Positions 10,849 through 21,189 of a stretch of 33,165 nucleotides of DNA are shown here, one piece after another. This DNA comes from Zygnema cylindricum (lineage: Eukaryota > Streptophyta > Zygnematophyceae > Zygnematales > Zygnemataceae). A program made the translations under genes and the position numbers. The DNA is taken from NCBI GenBank assembly GCA_037447655.1, contig JBBHKE010000186.1, positions 1 through 33,165 on the forward strand, given 5' to 3'. The notes beneath the pieces were generated by a model, which was not told the DNA's origin, searched no databases, and worked only from the letters and a program-made list of their open reading frames with translations. Position 1 is the stretch's first letter. Every line of letters starts with the position of its first letter.

Positions 10849-11775
10849 TGGTACACAGAATGTCCAGCTTATGTGAAGCCTCTAGGATAGTATATGCACT
10901 TTTGACTTTGACAATGAATAAGTCCCACACTGGGACGCAAAAACCCTGATTGACTACACCCCTGTATAGCTTGGACTCCCCTGAGTCTGCTGCAAAAAGA
11001 ATCATTGAATTTGCTCACCTGAGCATTAAGTTATGGTTGACGAAAGGTTGTCCATAAATACAGGTGCACTCTGGGAGAGAGGTTGAAAAACCAAAAATAT
11101 TCTAAGTCCTAAGCTACCTCTCTAAACCTCTTACTAAGGTACTAGACCAATCATATGACTGTAAAGTACAAGATGGTACGGGTACCGCCGTACTTCTTGT
11201 ACGGCCATAGTACGGCATGGCTGGTCCGCTGACGCGTGTCAGTTCTGGAGACGTAGTTGCTCCTCCTGTAATATCCGCTGCCCAACCATATGTTGCCACG
11301 TGTCATCCGCCGACATCTGGTCCGCAAACCGCCAAACTTCTATTCTGGCATTCTGACTCCACTGTGAGCCGTTCGATCAGATCCGGACATCTGATTTCGT
11401 TCGTTGAAATTACATGTCGATTCGGATATTTTGTGCGGTCTGATGTCGTGCGAACCGGTATGTCGCGTAATTTGGTTAAAGGGAATATCCGGCGCTGTAC
11501 ATCTTTAGATAAATATCGCGTCATATACGTGTATCACTCCTCCAAGACCTATTGGATAAGGCGCATGGCTGGTCCTTACGGCAGTCATCCAGAGGTCCTT
11601 GGGTCAATTCCTACATCTGGCAGACTATGTTTTTGTAAAGACACTATTAGTGAAATGCCTGTCTCTTTAGCTGCTAGAGACAGCCATGGATTTCTGCAGG
11701 TCCTCAGTGACTACAACAAGTATGAGGGCTGCAGTAAGGTCACAAGAGAGACTACAAAATACCTCTTTTTCAACA
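10829..11775 (-). repeat. E1 5' LTR
   Basis: Direct repeat of 5490-6436. Gag starts at ATG 10848 inside this LTR and reads through the LTR end and primer-binding site, as in yeast Ty1. The inverted CCAAT box is at 11147-11152. A second open frame of 66 codons (11005-10808) overlaps the gag start in another frame and ends just beyond the primer-binding site. Confidence 0.94.
11542..11624 (+). other. tRNA-like module in E1 5' LTR (antisense to element)
   Basis: Same module as at 6203-6285: GACCTATTGGATAAGGC followed by GGGTCAATTCC (11601-11611), with only one base different between boxes (GGCGGTC versus GGCAGTC). Transcription from such an internal Pol III-type promoter would run outward, away from the element body. 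Confidence 0.45.
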
Positions 11776-11780
11776 ATTAC

Positions 11781-12189
11781 GATATCGTTCAGGTGAGCTA
11801 AAAAAATCACTCTATGGTTATTGTTTTAAGTAAACAGTAAAGGTATTATTAAAAAACTTTATTAAATGAAATTATTGGTTGTTTTGTTAAGTCTTGCCAT
11901 ATGTTGGTAGGATAGATATTTTAAAACAAAAAATTTCCAAAAAATGATGAAAATGTGTATGTGGGACACATGCATGCCAATTTACTTTTCTAATCGAAAA
12001 GTTGTTATGATGGGTTTGACTTGGAAAAATCCAATGAAATTGAGAAAAGACAAATAAAAACGTAATTGTTTATTTTTTACGTATATATAATTGGTATACA
12101 TTTTGTTCATGTGGCAAACAAAAGCTTGGTAACAAATAATATGAGACATGCCAACGGAAATTGAAAAACATGTACTAACTATATTCTAT
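11781..12189. other. AT-rich interval, no recognised gene
   Basis: This lies between the right target duplication of E1 and the first Helitron-like coding remains. I see no Helitron 5' end that I can support. A good 5' splice-site match, CAG|GTGAGC, lies about ten bases right of the duplication. Confidence 0.3.
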
Positions 12190-12480
12190 GTGTGGAAACA
12201 GGGTTTAATCTACCACATGGACAACCAACTGCTATATACACTCTTACTACGACGAAAAATACAGCAAACCAATGCGAAAAACGGTTGCGCGAGGGACGTG
12301 AAAGAACGAAAGTTACACGTGGAGCAGAACAAGGACGAGATAATGGTGTACGAACTCAATCATAACCCACCAACGCACAACGAGCAGAAACCAAGCGCGC
12401 GCAAGAAAACCCAGAACAACGACAACAACGCCAATTTCAAGATCGTGAAAGAAAACGAGAAAAATGTGTGTTTGTGTGGT
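12190..12480 (+). pseudogene. Degenerate duplicate of Helitron N-terminal charged region
   Basis: In the frame containing CEKRLREGRERTKV and RAQENPEQRQQRQ this stretch encodes Arg/Glu/Gln-rich repeats of the ETPEQR type that precede the zinc finger in many Helitron Rep/helicase proteins. The frame is interrupted by a TAA after GVRTQS. The same kind of sequence restarts at 12736, so this is either a diverged upstream part of the same gene or the remains of another copy. The longer ATG frame over this interval (12148-12486) is in a different register and looks spurious. Confidence 0.5.
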
Positions 12481-12486
12481 CAATAA

Positions 12487-12735
12487 AACCACGTTGTCAT
12501 TGTTGTTTCAATATAGACTATAGTCAGACTTTCAACACACAAAGCTATATGATCGTGAATATGCGCATTTGAATGTTTAAATGAAAAAGCTCTTATGAAA
12601 ATAGAAAATGAGTACTTTCCCAATTTTAAAAGAACATTATTCATATTAAACGTATATAAATTATAGTTATATTTTTGCTTTAACGGTAAAATAACGGTAA
12701 AATATATTGCAATAAAAAATAGGAAGGAGAAATTC
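12487..12735. other. AT-rich gap within the Helitron remains
   Basis: This strongly AT-rich 250-base stretch separates two Arg/Glu-rich coding pieces. It could be an intron or an insertion, but I see no clear splice pair or terminal repeats. Confidence 0.25.
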
Positions 12736-13860
12736 GTGTGGATCCAAAGTTGTAAACGTAACTACGACATTGGACATGTGGATGCAGTACGACCCACATC
12801 GACAAAAGAAACAATTGATCAACGCAATGAACGGTTACGTGAAGAACGTGCAAAAAAACGAGCTCAAGAGACCCCTAAAATACGTGAGGAGCGACTACAA
12901 AAAGATCGTGAAAGAAAACGAGCGAAACGCGCGCTAAAAGAAAACAAGGGAAATGAGGTGACAAGGAAAAACCTTCAAGATGTAGAGGCACAACCTACGG
13001 TGAATTTAAGGTTAAAGGAGAATGACGTATGGACCGTAGAAATACTTATTATTCATGTCAAAGAACACTTTGCTCAACATCTCGACGAGGATGAAATATC
13101 ACAAGCTGCTGGACTAGAAGCTAATGCTATTCAATTCAACACCGAATGTATTCACGAATCCTTCGACGAGACTGAATTTAGACAACACAACGTACAACAA
13201 CAGATTGCGACAGAAGAACAACGCGATATTCAAAGACGTATAGAAGGTGATCGTTAACGTCAACGTATCACACGCCGACGTGTAAGGGTGGAAAAAATTG
13301 CTTTAGGACTTCATGAAAATTACATTTGTCCTGAACGACATAGACTTTCACCTATGGAAATTACATGCACTCATTGCAACGCACAAAAATGGGTTGGAGA
13401 GACCGCAAGAGTTTGTTGTGTACTTGCCAAAGTACAACTTGCTTCATATGAAACGCCTCCTTCGGAGCTTTAAGCTTTGTATAACAATGCTACTTTTTTG
13501 AATAAAATCCATTCGTACAACATGGTGTTTTCGTATACATCACTTGGTGCATCCACAACACTCCCTCTCAACGCCCAATCGATTGGAGCAAGAAACGACC
13601 CTTTCAATTTCCGAATCCAATGAACCTTATGTCATCGAATAGGTAAATTGTTGCCCCAAGAAAATCAAGCTGCGTTTGCACAAGTTTATGTATTTGACGC
13701 ATCAATGGAGACACAAGTAAACAGGCGAATAAGTATTATAGATGGATTAGACCACGATGTAGTGACAATGATTCAGAATATGATGAAAACACACAACCCT
13801 TTGGCGCAACAATTTATTTCAGCCGGAGAACGAATCCATGAAGCCCTGAATTACGATTAA
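12736..13860 (+). pseudogene. Helitron Rep/helicase, N-terminal region
   Basis: One reading frame runs through, interrupted only by TAA at 13255-13257, TAA at 13471-13473 and a TGA near 13623. It begins with an Arg/Glu/Lys-rich segment (RAQETPKIREERLQ). Next is a zinc-binding segment, CTHCNAQKWVGET...CC (about 13360-13430), typical of the region before the Helitron Rep domain. It then continues with FRIQ, TLCHRIGKLLP and AQVYVFDAS, the conserved lead-in to Helitron_like_N. The frame shifts near 13862-13890. No function is expected from this copy. Confidence 0.8.
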
Positions 13861-13889
13861 TACTTTAAGATACTGTTCACAATTTAGAC

Positions 13890-14690
13890 CAACGCTGTGA
13901 CAATCGACCACAAGCAGAAGAAGTGGCAGCAATTTTGGTTAATCCAACAGAAAATACTGAAGGAAGAGATATAGTTTTGAATATAAAAGGAGGCAATCGA
14001 ATGATGCGCATATTCAAGTCACATGCATTATATGAACCACTCCAATACCCACTTCTATTTCCATATGGTGAATTCGGGTGGCATTTTGGTTTGGAAATGA
14101 CAAATGGAAGACATGTGTCCCCTAGAGCATATGCTGCTTATCGTTTATTTACGCGTGCAGGAGAAAACAATTTAATACACAAAGTCGGTCGCCTATTCCA
14201 ACAGTATTGTGTGGACCAGTATGCGAAAGTGGAGCAACAACGACTCAAGTTCCAGCGCGACAATCAACGTACTCTGCGCGCGGAATTGTATGGGGGATCA
14301 ATAGATTTAATACCACGCGACCAATGTGCCGTAACCGATGAGGCGAGGCAACAAAGTCACGCAAACATTTCGGCAACAAATAATGCCGTGGTAAACCAAC
14401 GCAATGAAGAGCTTTCAAGAACAGGGCGACATATCATCTTAGCGCCAAGCTTCACAGGTGGTGATAGGTATATGCAAGATCAATACAAAAACGCCATGGC
14501 AATTGTCCGCGCACTCGGCAAGCCTGATTTATTTATAACAATTACATGTAATTCTAACTGGAAAGAAATCAAACAATCATTGAAACCAGGAGAGATTGCC
14601 TCTAACCGACCTGACATAACTGTGCGCGTATTTTTATTGAAGCTGAAAGCTATACTTCAAGACATTTCAGATGGTGTAAAGTTCACGTGA
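13890..14690 (+). pseudogene. Helitron Rep domain, N-terminal part (Helitron_like_N)
   Basis: Open from the conserved AEEVAAILVNP through YEPLQYPLLFPYGEFGW, GRLFQQYCVDQYAKVEQQR, a segment containing SFTGGDRYMQDQY, and KPDLFITITCNSNW. These are characteristic Helitron Rep blocks. Helitron Rep is a rolling-circle HUH endonuclease that nicks and joins element ends. The frame ends at TGA 14688-14690, but the sequence for VHVIEFQKRG starts in another register nearby, so a single-base frameshift near 14670 separates this part from the catalytic HUH motif. Confidence 0.85.
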
Positions 14691-15336
14691 TTGAGTTTCA
14701 AAAACGCGGTTTGCCTCATGCACATTTGCTCCTAATGTTAGCTGATGAGGACAAACCTCGAACACCCACAGAATATGACGTGTTCGCTTCAACAGAGATA
14801 CCAGATCCCATGAAAAAGAAATTGTACAAAACAGTGACAGCATGTATGATGCATGGTCCATGTGACGTGCGCTGTTTTCGTGAGGGCACATGCAAGAAAG
14901 GATTTCCATAATCATTCTGTGAAGAGACTCAAAAGGATGGCAATGGATATCCTATCTATAGGAGACGAAATAACGGTCGTGTTATAACAAAAAATGGAAA
15001 AACTCCTAATAATCAATTTGTCGTTCCATACAATCCTTGGTTTTCGCACAAATATAACTATCACATTAATGTCGAAGTTTTCTCAACAGTAGCATTTGTC
15101 AAATATTTGTACAAGTTTGTGTACAAAGGGCATGATCGCGCCGCAGTGTTATTAGGAAATAACGAGCCACGGGACGAAATTAAACAATACTTAGATGCCC
15201 GATACGTATCCGCATCGGAATCATGTTGGAGATTGTTCGAGTTCCTTTTACAAGCTGAGTCTCACACTGTAGAAAAGCTTCCCGTTCATTTACCTTCTCA
15301 ACAAATGGTTACGTTTCATGCAACAGAAAAATGCGT
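14675..15336 (+). pseudogene. Helitron Rep catalytic region (HUH and tyrosines)
   Basis: The frame contains VIEFQKRGLPHAHLLLML, whose HAH is the metal-binding HUH motif. It then runs through a Cys-rich patch (CMMHGPCDVRC), YRRRNNGR, VVPYNPW and NYHINVEV to KYLYKFVYKGHDR, which carries the candidate catalytic tyrosines, and RDEIKQYLDARYVSASE. One TAA (14909-14911) interrupts it at FP-stop-SFCEET. A further frameshift lies near 15334 after MVTFHATE. The catalytic residues are all present, so decay is by stops and indels, not by loss of motifs. Confidence 0.87.
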
Positions 15337-16150
15337 CAACAGTTTTGAATCGTGCTACGTCTACGAAACTTACAAGTTACTTTGACTTATGTGCTAATGA
15401 TGAGACCGCACGTTCTCTATTGTATCACGATATCCCTAAGCATTACATTTGGAAGAATAAATATTGGTAAAAACGAGCAAGAGTTAATCAAAGTGTCATA
15501 GGGAGAATGGTTACCTGCTTAGCAGTTGAACCCGAACGTTATTACCTGCATTTGTAGCTTTGCTATCGACGAGGACCACTGTCATTCAAAGATTTGTGTA
15601 CTATCGAAGGTGTTGAGTATGCCACATTTGCCGAAGCTGCAAGTGCGATCGGACTTCGCGATGATGATGTAGAGTGGGAAAAATGCATGGGAGAAGCAGT
15701 TTCATTCCAAATGCCAAAACAACTCCGACCCTTATTTGCCACAATCCTCCTCTGCGCTAATCTTCAATCCGCAAATTCATTTTGGGCAAAGCACTTCAAA
15801 GATATGTTAGAGGATATCCACTATAAAAATCGCGCGAACTACACAGCTCATGAGTCGCGTAATAATGAGAATCTTCAACGAGAAGAAGAATACGAGACTT
15901 TATTGGACATCGAACAATTTCTACGTGGAGGCGGTAAATTGCTTACGGATTATCCAACTCTACCCCAATTGTCAGACTATCCAGAGCAACTCATTCGCCA
16001 AACACAAAAACGAAATCCATTAACAGATGCCGAAAAATCCTACAATCTTGAAGACATGACACGAGTGTTATCATCAGTCACCACACTCAATGTGGAACAG
16101 AAAAAAGTATATGACGTAGTTACAAATGCAGTACAAGATACTTCAAAGGC
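15337..16150 (+). pseudogene. Helitron Rep-helicase linker region
   Basis: After the frameshift near 15334 the frame continues through YFDLCANDETARSLLYHDIP, RVNQSVIGRM, ERYYLHL and CYRRGPLSFKDL, the usual link between the Rep and Pif1-type helicase domains. Two in-frame stops interrupt it (TAA near 15469, TAG near 15556). From 15594 it is open through QLRPLFATILLCANLQ and TLNVEQKKVYD. It shifts frame again near 16150, just ahead of the Walker A motif. Confidence 0.82.
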
Positions 16151-17881
16151 CTACTTGCTTCTTTCTTGATGGAACAGGAGGGACAGGAAAGTCATTTGTG
16201 ATAGAGAAGATTTTGGCAAAAGTGCGTACTAACGGCAAAATAGCTATCGCCGTTGCTGCAAGTGGTATAACAGCATTGTTATTGACAGGGGGAAAGACAG
16301 TGCACTCAAGATTTAAGCTTCCATTAGATATAGATGCTCAATCTTTATGCAATATCTCTTCTCAATCAGATCTTGCAAAGCTACTACGTCAAACCTCTCT
16401 ATTCATCCGGGATGAAGTTTCTATGTCTCATCGACATCTACTTGAGGAAGTGGATAGAACATTACAAGATTGACGAGGAGATCAAAAACCATTTGGGAAT
16501 GTAGTTTTTCTCATAGCGGGCGACTTTCGTCAATGCCTCTCAATTATTCAAAATGCCACAGATGCTCAAATCATTGCAGCATGCGTTAAAAACAGCCCCT
16601 TATGGCAAAAATTTAAACAACTTCGTCTGAAAATAAATATGCGTGTTCGCACAGCTCAAGTTGACATTGCCGCCTCATCACTCCAGGAATTTGCGGACTT
16701 CTTCCTTCAAGTTGGGGAGGGGCGACACGAATCACACCCACGGATATCACCAGAGTACATAAAGCTTACAAAAGATATAGTGCTACACAAAACCAATGAC
16801 ACGAATACAAACTTGGAGAACCTCATTCAATGCACCTTTCCAAATGTAACAACGCAATACATTCGCGATGGATACTTCTCAAATCGTGCTATACTATCTC
16901 CTCGCAATGTGGATGTTAACATCGTCAACGACTTGGTGATGAGGAAAATAGCGGAACAAAAGCATGAATACATTTCTTTAGACTCAGTGGAGATCGAAGA
17001 ACCTGATCAAAAATTATTGTTGCCAGAAGAATTCCTCAGCTTTTTAACAATCACTGGCATCCCACCGCACAACCTCAAACTAAAAACAGGTGCATCAATT
17101 ATTCTCATAACCTCATTTATCATACAGTTATTTAAGTCCTAATCATACAGTTATTTAAGTCCTAAATATCAATGTGAAAATTTATATAATCAACTACCCA
17201 CAATCTATAATGCCTATGATTAAATCAAAATTAACTTGAATACAATAATATATTAAATTCCTTTCCTTTAATATAAATCAAATTAATACAAGTTCACATG
17301 GTTATTTATCTTTTTAAACATCAAAAAAAATATGCACATCGGTACAAACAACAATCTGTAATTTCAATAATTTAAATCATATTAACAAAAAATATAGGAT
17401 CAGATATTGAATACATATTTATTGACATTTATTAATGTGAAACAGGTACACCATTCATTCTACTGCGTAAAATCAACGGTGAAAGAGGACTTTGTAATGG
17501 AACCAAACTCCGAGTGGTGGGTCTTTCCAAAAACTGCATTCACGCAAAAATACTCACTGGTGTTGCACGAAACACCGAAATTTTCATTCCGCGTATACTG
17601 ATGATCAACAACGAAAAAACTTTGCCATTCCAAATCAAATGGTGACAATATCCAGTACAAGTAGGATTTGCTATGACAATCAACAAAGCACAAAGACAAT
17701 CAATACACCATTTGGGTCTGTATTTGCCCCAATCAGTGTTTGCACACGGACAACTATATGTGGCGTTGTCGCGAATCACTTCACTCGCGAATATAAAAGT
17801 GTTGATTGAAGAACTGATACTCAAAGATGAAAACGGAACGTATGCCAAGAATGTTGTTTATAAAATTGTTATTAATGCATA
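16140..17881 (+). pseudogene. Helitron Pif1-type helicase domain, split by a 356-bp segment
   Basis: SF1 (Pif1/RecD-like) helicase motifs in order: Walker A DGTGGTGKS (about 16170), the Ia region ASGITALLL, Walker B FIRDEVSM (about 16410), and GDFRQCL. After removal of 17090-17445 the frame continues directly LKTG-TPFILLRKI, then ERGLCNGTKL, AMTINKAQRQS and GQLYVALSR. Stops: TGA 16471-16473 and a TGA at about 17642 (IKW-stop-QYPV). The frame ends with TAG 17880-17882. AQRQS replaces the family's usual AQGQS in motif V, a change expected to harm activity. Confidence 0.85.
17090..17445 (+). other. AT-rich GT...AG segment inside helicase (possible intron)
   Basis: Starts at GT after ACAG and ends at AG before GT. 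Removing it restores the helicase frame exactly (phase 1; codon G|GT). The interior is far more AT-rich than the flanking coding sequence and has an ATTAATG branch-like word near the 3' end. The donor GTGCAT is a poor consensus. The first 24 bases at the left junction and the bases after the right junction are similar to each other (ACAGGTGCATCA, ACAGGTACACCA). It contains a 23-base tandem duplication at 17119-17164. Confidence 0.5.
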
Positions 17882-17882
17882 G

Positions 17883-18851
17883 TGTACATTAATTTAATTA
17901 TAAATGACACAAGTAGACAAATGATATGCTAAGGTTATGATTTCAAAATCTTATGTGTAATAAAACACACCAACATGAAAGTTGTAGCTAAATATAAACA
18001 TTTGATTTCTGACGGTTACACATAGATATAGGCGTAGAATGGTTAGTTAAGTATAGTTAGTCAGTTGAAATTTGTAGAGTTGCCTACCATTGAACGTTAT
18101 TACAAAGGTGACACTCAGTCATTAATAAACCCATTTAATCTCAACTACAATATTTTTTTTGTGAAGTAGACAAAATATGATTATGAACTTCAAAACATGT
18201 TTGTTTGCACAGAATGACATCTTACATAGGACATTCTCTCGGTTTAAAATTGTCTATATTTGTGTTGTAAATCAAAACACCCTATGGTTGTTATTCCCAT
18301 ATACGATTTACATTTGTATAGTTCATAAAAAAACCCGCCTGAAGTTGTTCCCAAACATATAGAGTACAAAAACTTTATACAACCTTAAATACACACAACA
18401 CGAACTTTGCCGGTGTAACGTGCATTGATTTACTAGTTTAAACAAGAAGGTGATAATTAGTGTAGGAAATTGGCTACAGTACTGCACTTTTGAGTCGCTG
18501 ACGTTTCACATGCGTCTCAGTCACGTGACGAGATAATGTTTTGTCAGATACTCAGATAGTAAGATTCGTATCCTTGAGTGAAAATTAGAGTCGCAGCTAC
18601 GGATAGGTGTCCAAATTAGTGTCTCGTTTGGTGCTTAGTATCATTTTTTTGTCGACTTAGGACATTGAATATAAAATAGCTTTAACAACACTATATTATC
18701 CTGTACAGTAATAATTTCTTTGCCCTACTACTATAGCGATTCACCGGGTTTCGTATTGTATCGCATCAAGTTTGTCTCCATGCGTCGCAAATCAATAAAT
18801 ATCGTGCATCGCGCCAAAGCAGCCCATTTTGGCATTTTCCGCATCGCGCCA
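17883..18851. other. AT-rich interval; possible Helitron 3' end
   Basis: No gene is recognised. CTAG followed by T at 18433-18437 fits the CTRR|T end of Helitrons, but the sequence before it only offers weak hairpins (CACG with CGTG), so the end is a guess. The remaining bases up to the MITE at 18852 show nothing I can name. Confidence 0.25.
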
Positions 18852-19402
18852 CAGTACACTACACTGCCAATCGTTATTAGCGTTGTGTACACTAATTCCG
18901 TCCCGCTTTTTTTTTTTTATTCTCCATTAGCGTAGTTGATTCTATATTTTTTTTATTCTATTTGGGGTTATTTTCAGTACATTGTCTCTTAAATAGAGTG
19001 GTGTACGGTCATTGTCAGACCGTACATAAAGGTACCTTTTTAAGTTAAAAAATACAGTAAATTAGTTTTAGTAACCGCGGACGCATGCGAATGTGCGTTC
19101 TAAAAATGAAAAAAAACCAAGTCGTAAAAAATCCCGCTCGCACATATTCGTCCGACAATCGCGTTTCGACCGTGTGAATGAACGATTTGTGTACAATTTG
19201 TCTGATTTTGTACGGAGACCTATATTAGTGTAGGCATGTTTGCAATCGACATTTTTTTTTCAAAGATCCAAATTACCATAACTAAACAATTAGAATGTAT
19301 GAATTTTTCCAAAATTTTCAAATTCTTAAATAGCGTACACCACGGTATTTATTTTTATACGCTAAAAAAACTTACACACTAAAAACGATTGGCGGTATAC
19401 AG
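18852..19402. mobile_element. TA-type MITE, family B copy 3
   Basis: About 550 bp. The ends match other family B termini with some decay (CAGTACAC at left; right end followed by TA at 19403-19404). Internal sequence from GTGTACGGTC near 19003 through GTACCTTTTTAAGT matches copy 1 at 2256-2303, including the GGTC...GACC hairpin. The left end appears to have a 4-5 base insertion. Confidence 0.65.
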
Positions 19403-19452
19403 TACAGCACACCGTGTATCGCTAATAGTGTTAGGGAGTAGGTACATCAGAC

Positions 19453-20007
19453 CATAGTTCAAAAGTAGGCGTTTTTATTGTAGGCCTTTGGTAGGCGCAC
19501 AAAACTTGGCACAAAACTCGCGCAGAGTAAGCATACTGTATGTGTGTGCGTTGTGCACACTCTTGTACGGACGTACGAATATGATGTATCATCATAGTAC
19601 AGTGCACGCCGTTGGATGAAGCGAACTGACACGGGGTAGGATGACATTTCGCGGGAAAAAAAACCCGAAAAAAAAAAAACGCGGACGTAAGTCCTATCGT
19701 AAGTTGTGTTATGGGCTTTTCATGTGATATTCTTAGATCGCTGTTTGATCAGATATCGTCCGATCGTCCAAATCTGATGGATAAAAAAAAATACCTCAAA
19801 ACTCACTTGAAAAATAAAAATTTGTTCGAATGTTTTTTTAAATTTAGACATGACATCTAATTCTCTATCGATCGATGTGCAACCCAGCCCTATTACTATT
19901 ATTTTTCATTTTGCGACCAATACAATATGGGTCTTAAGGCCATATTGTATGTTTTGCGTACAATAGGCATATTGTATCGGCCTACTTTCACCTACTTTTG
20001 AACTATG
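19453..20007 (+). mobile_element. hAT-type MITE, copy 2 (H2)
   Basis: 555 bp with termini CATAGTTCAAAAGTAGGCG and its inverse. The flanking 8-mers CATCAGAC (19445-19452) and CATCAAAC (20008-20015) match at seven of eight bases, a slightly decayed target duplication. It is opposite in orientation to copy 1 and shares its right half, including TCCTATCGTAAGTTGTGTTA and the ATACAATA-rich subterminal zone. Confidence 0.88.
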
Positions 20008-20015
20008 CATCAAAC

Positions 20016-20291
20016 AAAAAAAGAGGCATATTTACAGAAATTTGTACATGCTCGTATCATGCCGTACTTTTTTTCGTGAGTTTTTTGAAAACAACGTTAC
20101 AAACAATAAAATTACGATACTCTAAGAATAAGGGAGAAAATATATACCGTCCGATTCTATTTTGGTCTTCATCCGCGAAGTAGTCGCGCCATCCGCCTTT
20201 GTAATGGTGGACCCACCTCACCGAGGTGAGTACACCATAAAAAACCCGTCGAATCGCTACACCTGGACGATAGGCATGTGCGACGAAGAAC
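20016..20291. other. Short interval without a gene
   Basis: I see only a small hairpin, CACCTC-ACC-GAGGTG near 20215, which recalls the CACCTCG/CGAGGTG palindrome at 4215. Confidence 0.3.
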
Positions 20292-20293
20292 TA

Positions 20294-20801
20294 CAGTACA
20301 CCGCGAATCGTAATTAGAGTAATGAAAAAATTAGAGTACAAAAACTGAAAAAAAAATAAGAGTACTGGACGCTAATTTATGTGATGAGCTTTTTCAACTA
20401 TGGACTTTACTCTAATTTATTTAAGTACTCCAATTTGGCACGCTAATATCCTCTACTCTAAATAAGGTATTCGTACAGAATTTGGCAAAACGTACAGTTT
20501 ATCGTCAATATGACGTTTGCACTACGTGGTTCGTTAAAACGCAGTTACATGATTTTGGCCTGTATTAAATCATTATTTGTACTTTTTACTTTATAAAGTA
20601 CTATTTTGCACGGTCGAAGATCGTCCGTACTCCACACTATTTAGAATGAACCTATATTAGAATTAAAAACGCTAATTAAACTTTACCTTAAGTATAATAA
20701 TGATAAAATTAGAATCGTTCTCTATATTTCATGTGATAGAGTCGAAATTTTGAGCGAACGAATTAGAGTAATTTACTCTAATTACGATTCGCGGTGTAGA
20801 G
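20294..20801. mobile_element. TA-type MITE, family B copy 4
   Basis: 508 bp between TA dinucleotides (20292-20293 and 20802-20803). The inverted repeats run about 30 bases (left CAGTACACCGCGAATCGTAA) with two changed bases at the right tip. The interior is largely different from copies 1 and 3 but again includes a GGTC...GACC-like hairpin near 20610. Confidence 0.7.
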
Positions 20802-20803
20802 TA

Positions 20804-21189
20804 CTACATTTTTTTTATCAATTCACGTGCCTACGGGCAAGGTGACCGAATTTTTTTTGCCAAAAAGAAGTACAGTTTTTGCCTCCCTGCAAAAAGAAGA
20901 AATTGCGAGAGTACACGTACATAATTCGAAGGTAAAAATTTTGAAATGAAATTGGTCAGTTTTAAAATCTTTGACGATTTTAGCGTTTGGATCCTCAACT
21001 TACGTGGAACCATTCAAATTGAAAAACGTATATAAAGACGTATTTAGCATTTACAGAAGTTATGCGATGTAACCAAGGCCTTTATAATGACAATTACAGA
21101 AACCTCCCGATGTGACCACACCCTTAATGAATTTTTTTCGCCACTTAAAACATCTTTTCTCTGTACACAACTTGTCCAATTTTCAATTT
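20804..21189. other. Interval without a recognised gene
   Basis: AT-rich sequence with no recognised motif, between family B copy 4 and the 3' tail of the LINE fragment. Confidence 0.3.

Larger units (their letters stand above)
5490..11775 (-). mobile_element. Ty1/copia LTR retrotransposon E1, complete ends
   Basis: The element is 6286 bp on the minus strand. Two 947-bp direct repeats (5490-6436 and 10829-11775) differ at roughly twenty positions by eye, about 2 percent. In element orientation each LTR runs TGTTGAAAAAGAGG to CAAAATTACA. The 5-bp target duplication ATTAC lies at 5485-5489 and 11776-11780. The interior has gag, protease, integrase, reverse transcriptase and RNase H in copia order (integrase before RT). 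Both ends are present, but coding is broken in many places, so it is a dead copy. Confidence 0.95.

Noticed and set aside
12148-12486. 112-codon ATG frame at the left of the Helitron remains
   Set aside because: The Helitron-like Arg/Glu repeats are in a different register; this frame has no recognisable content.
17105-17470. U12-type AT-AC intron starting at ATAACCTC in the helicase
   Set aside because: The donor matches poorly, and the GT...AG alternative at 17090-17445 restores the conserved protein sequence exactly.
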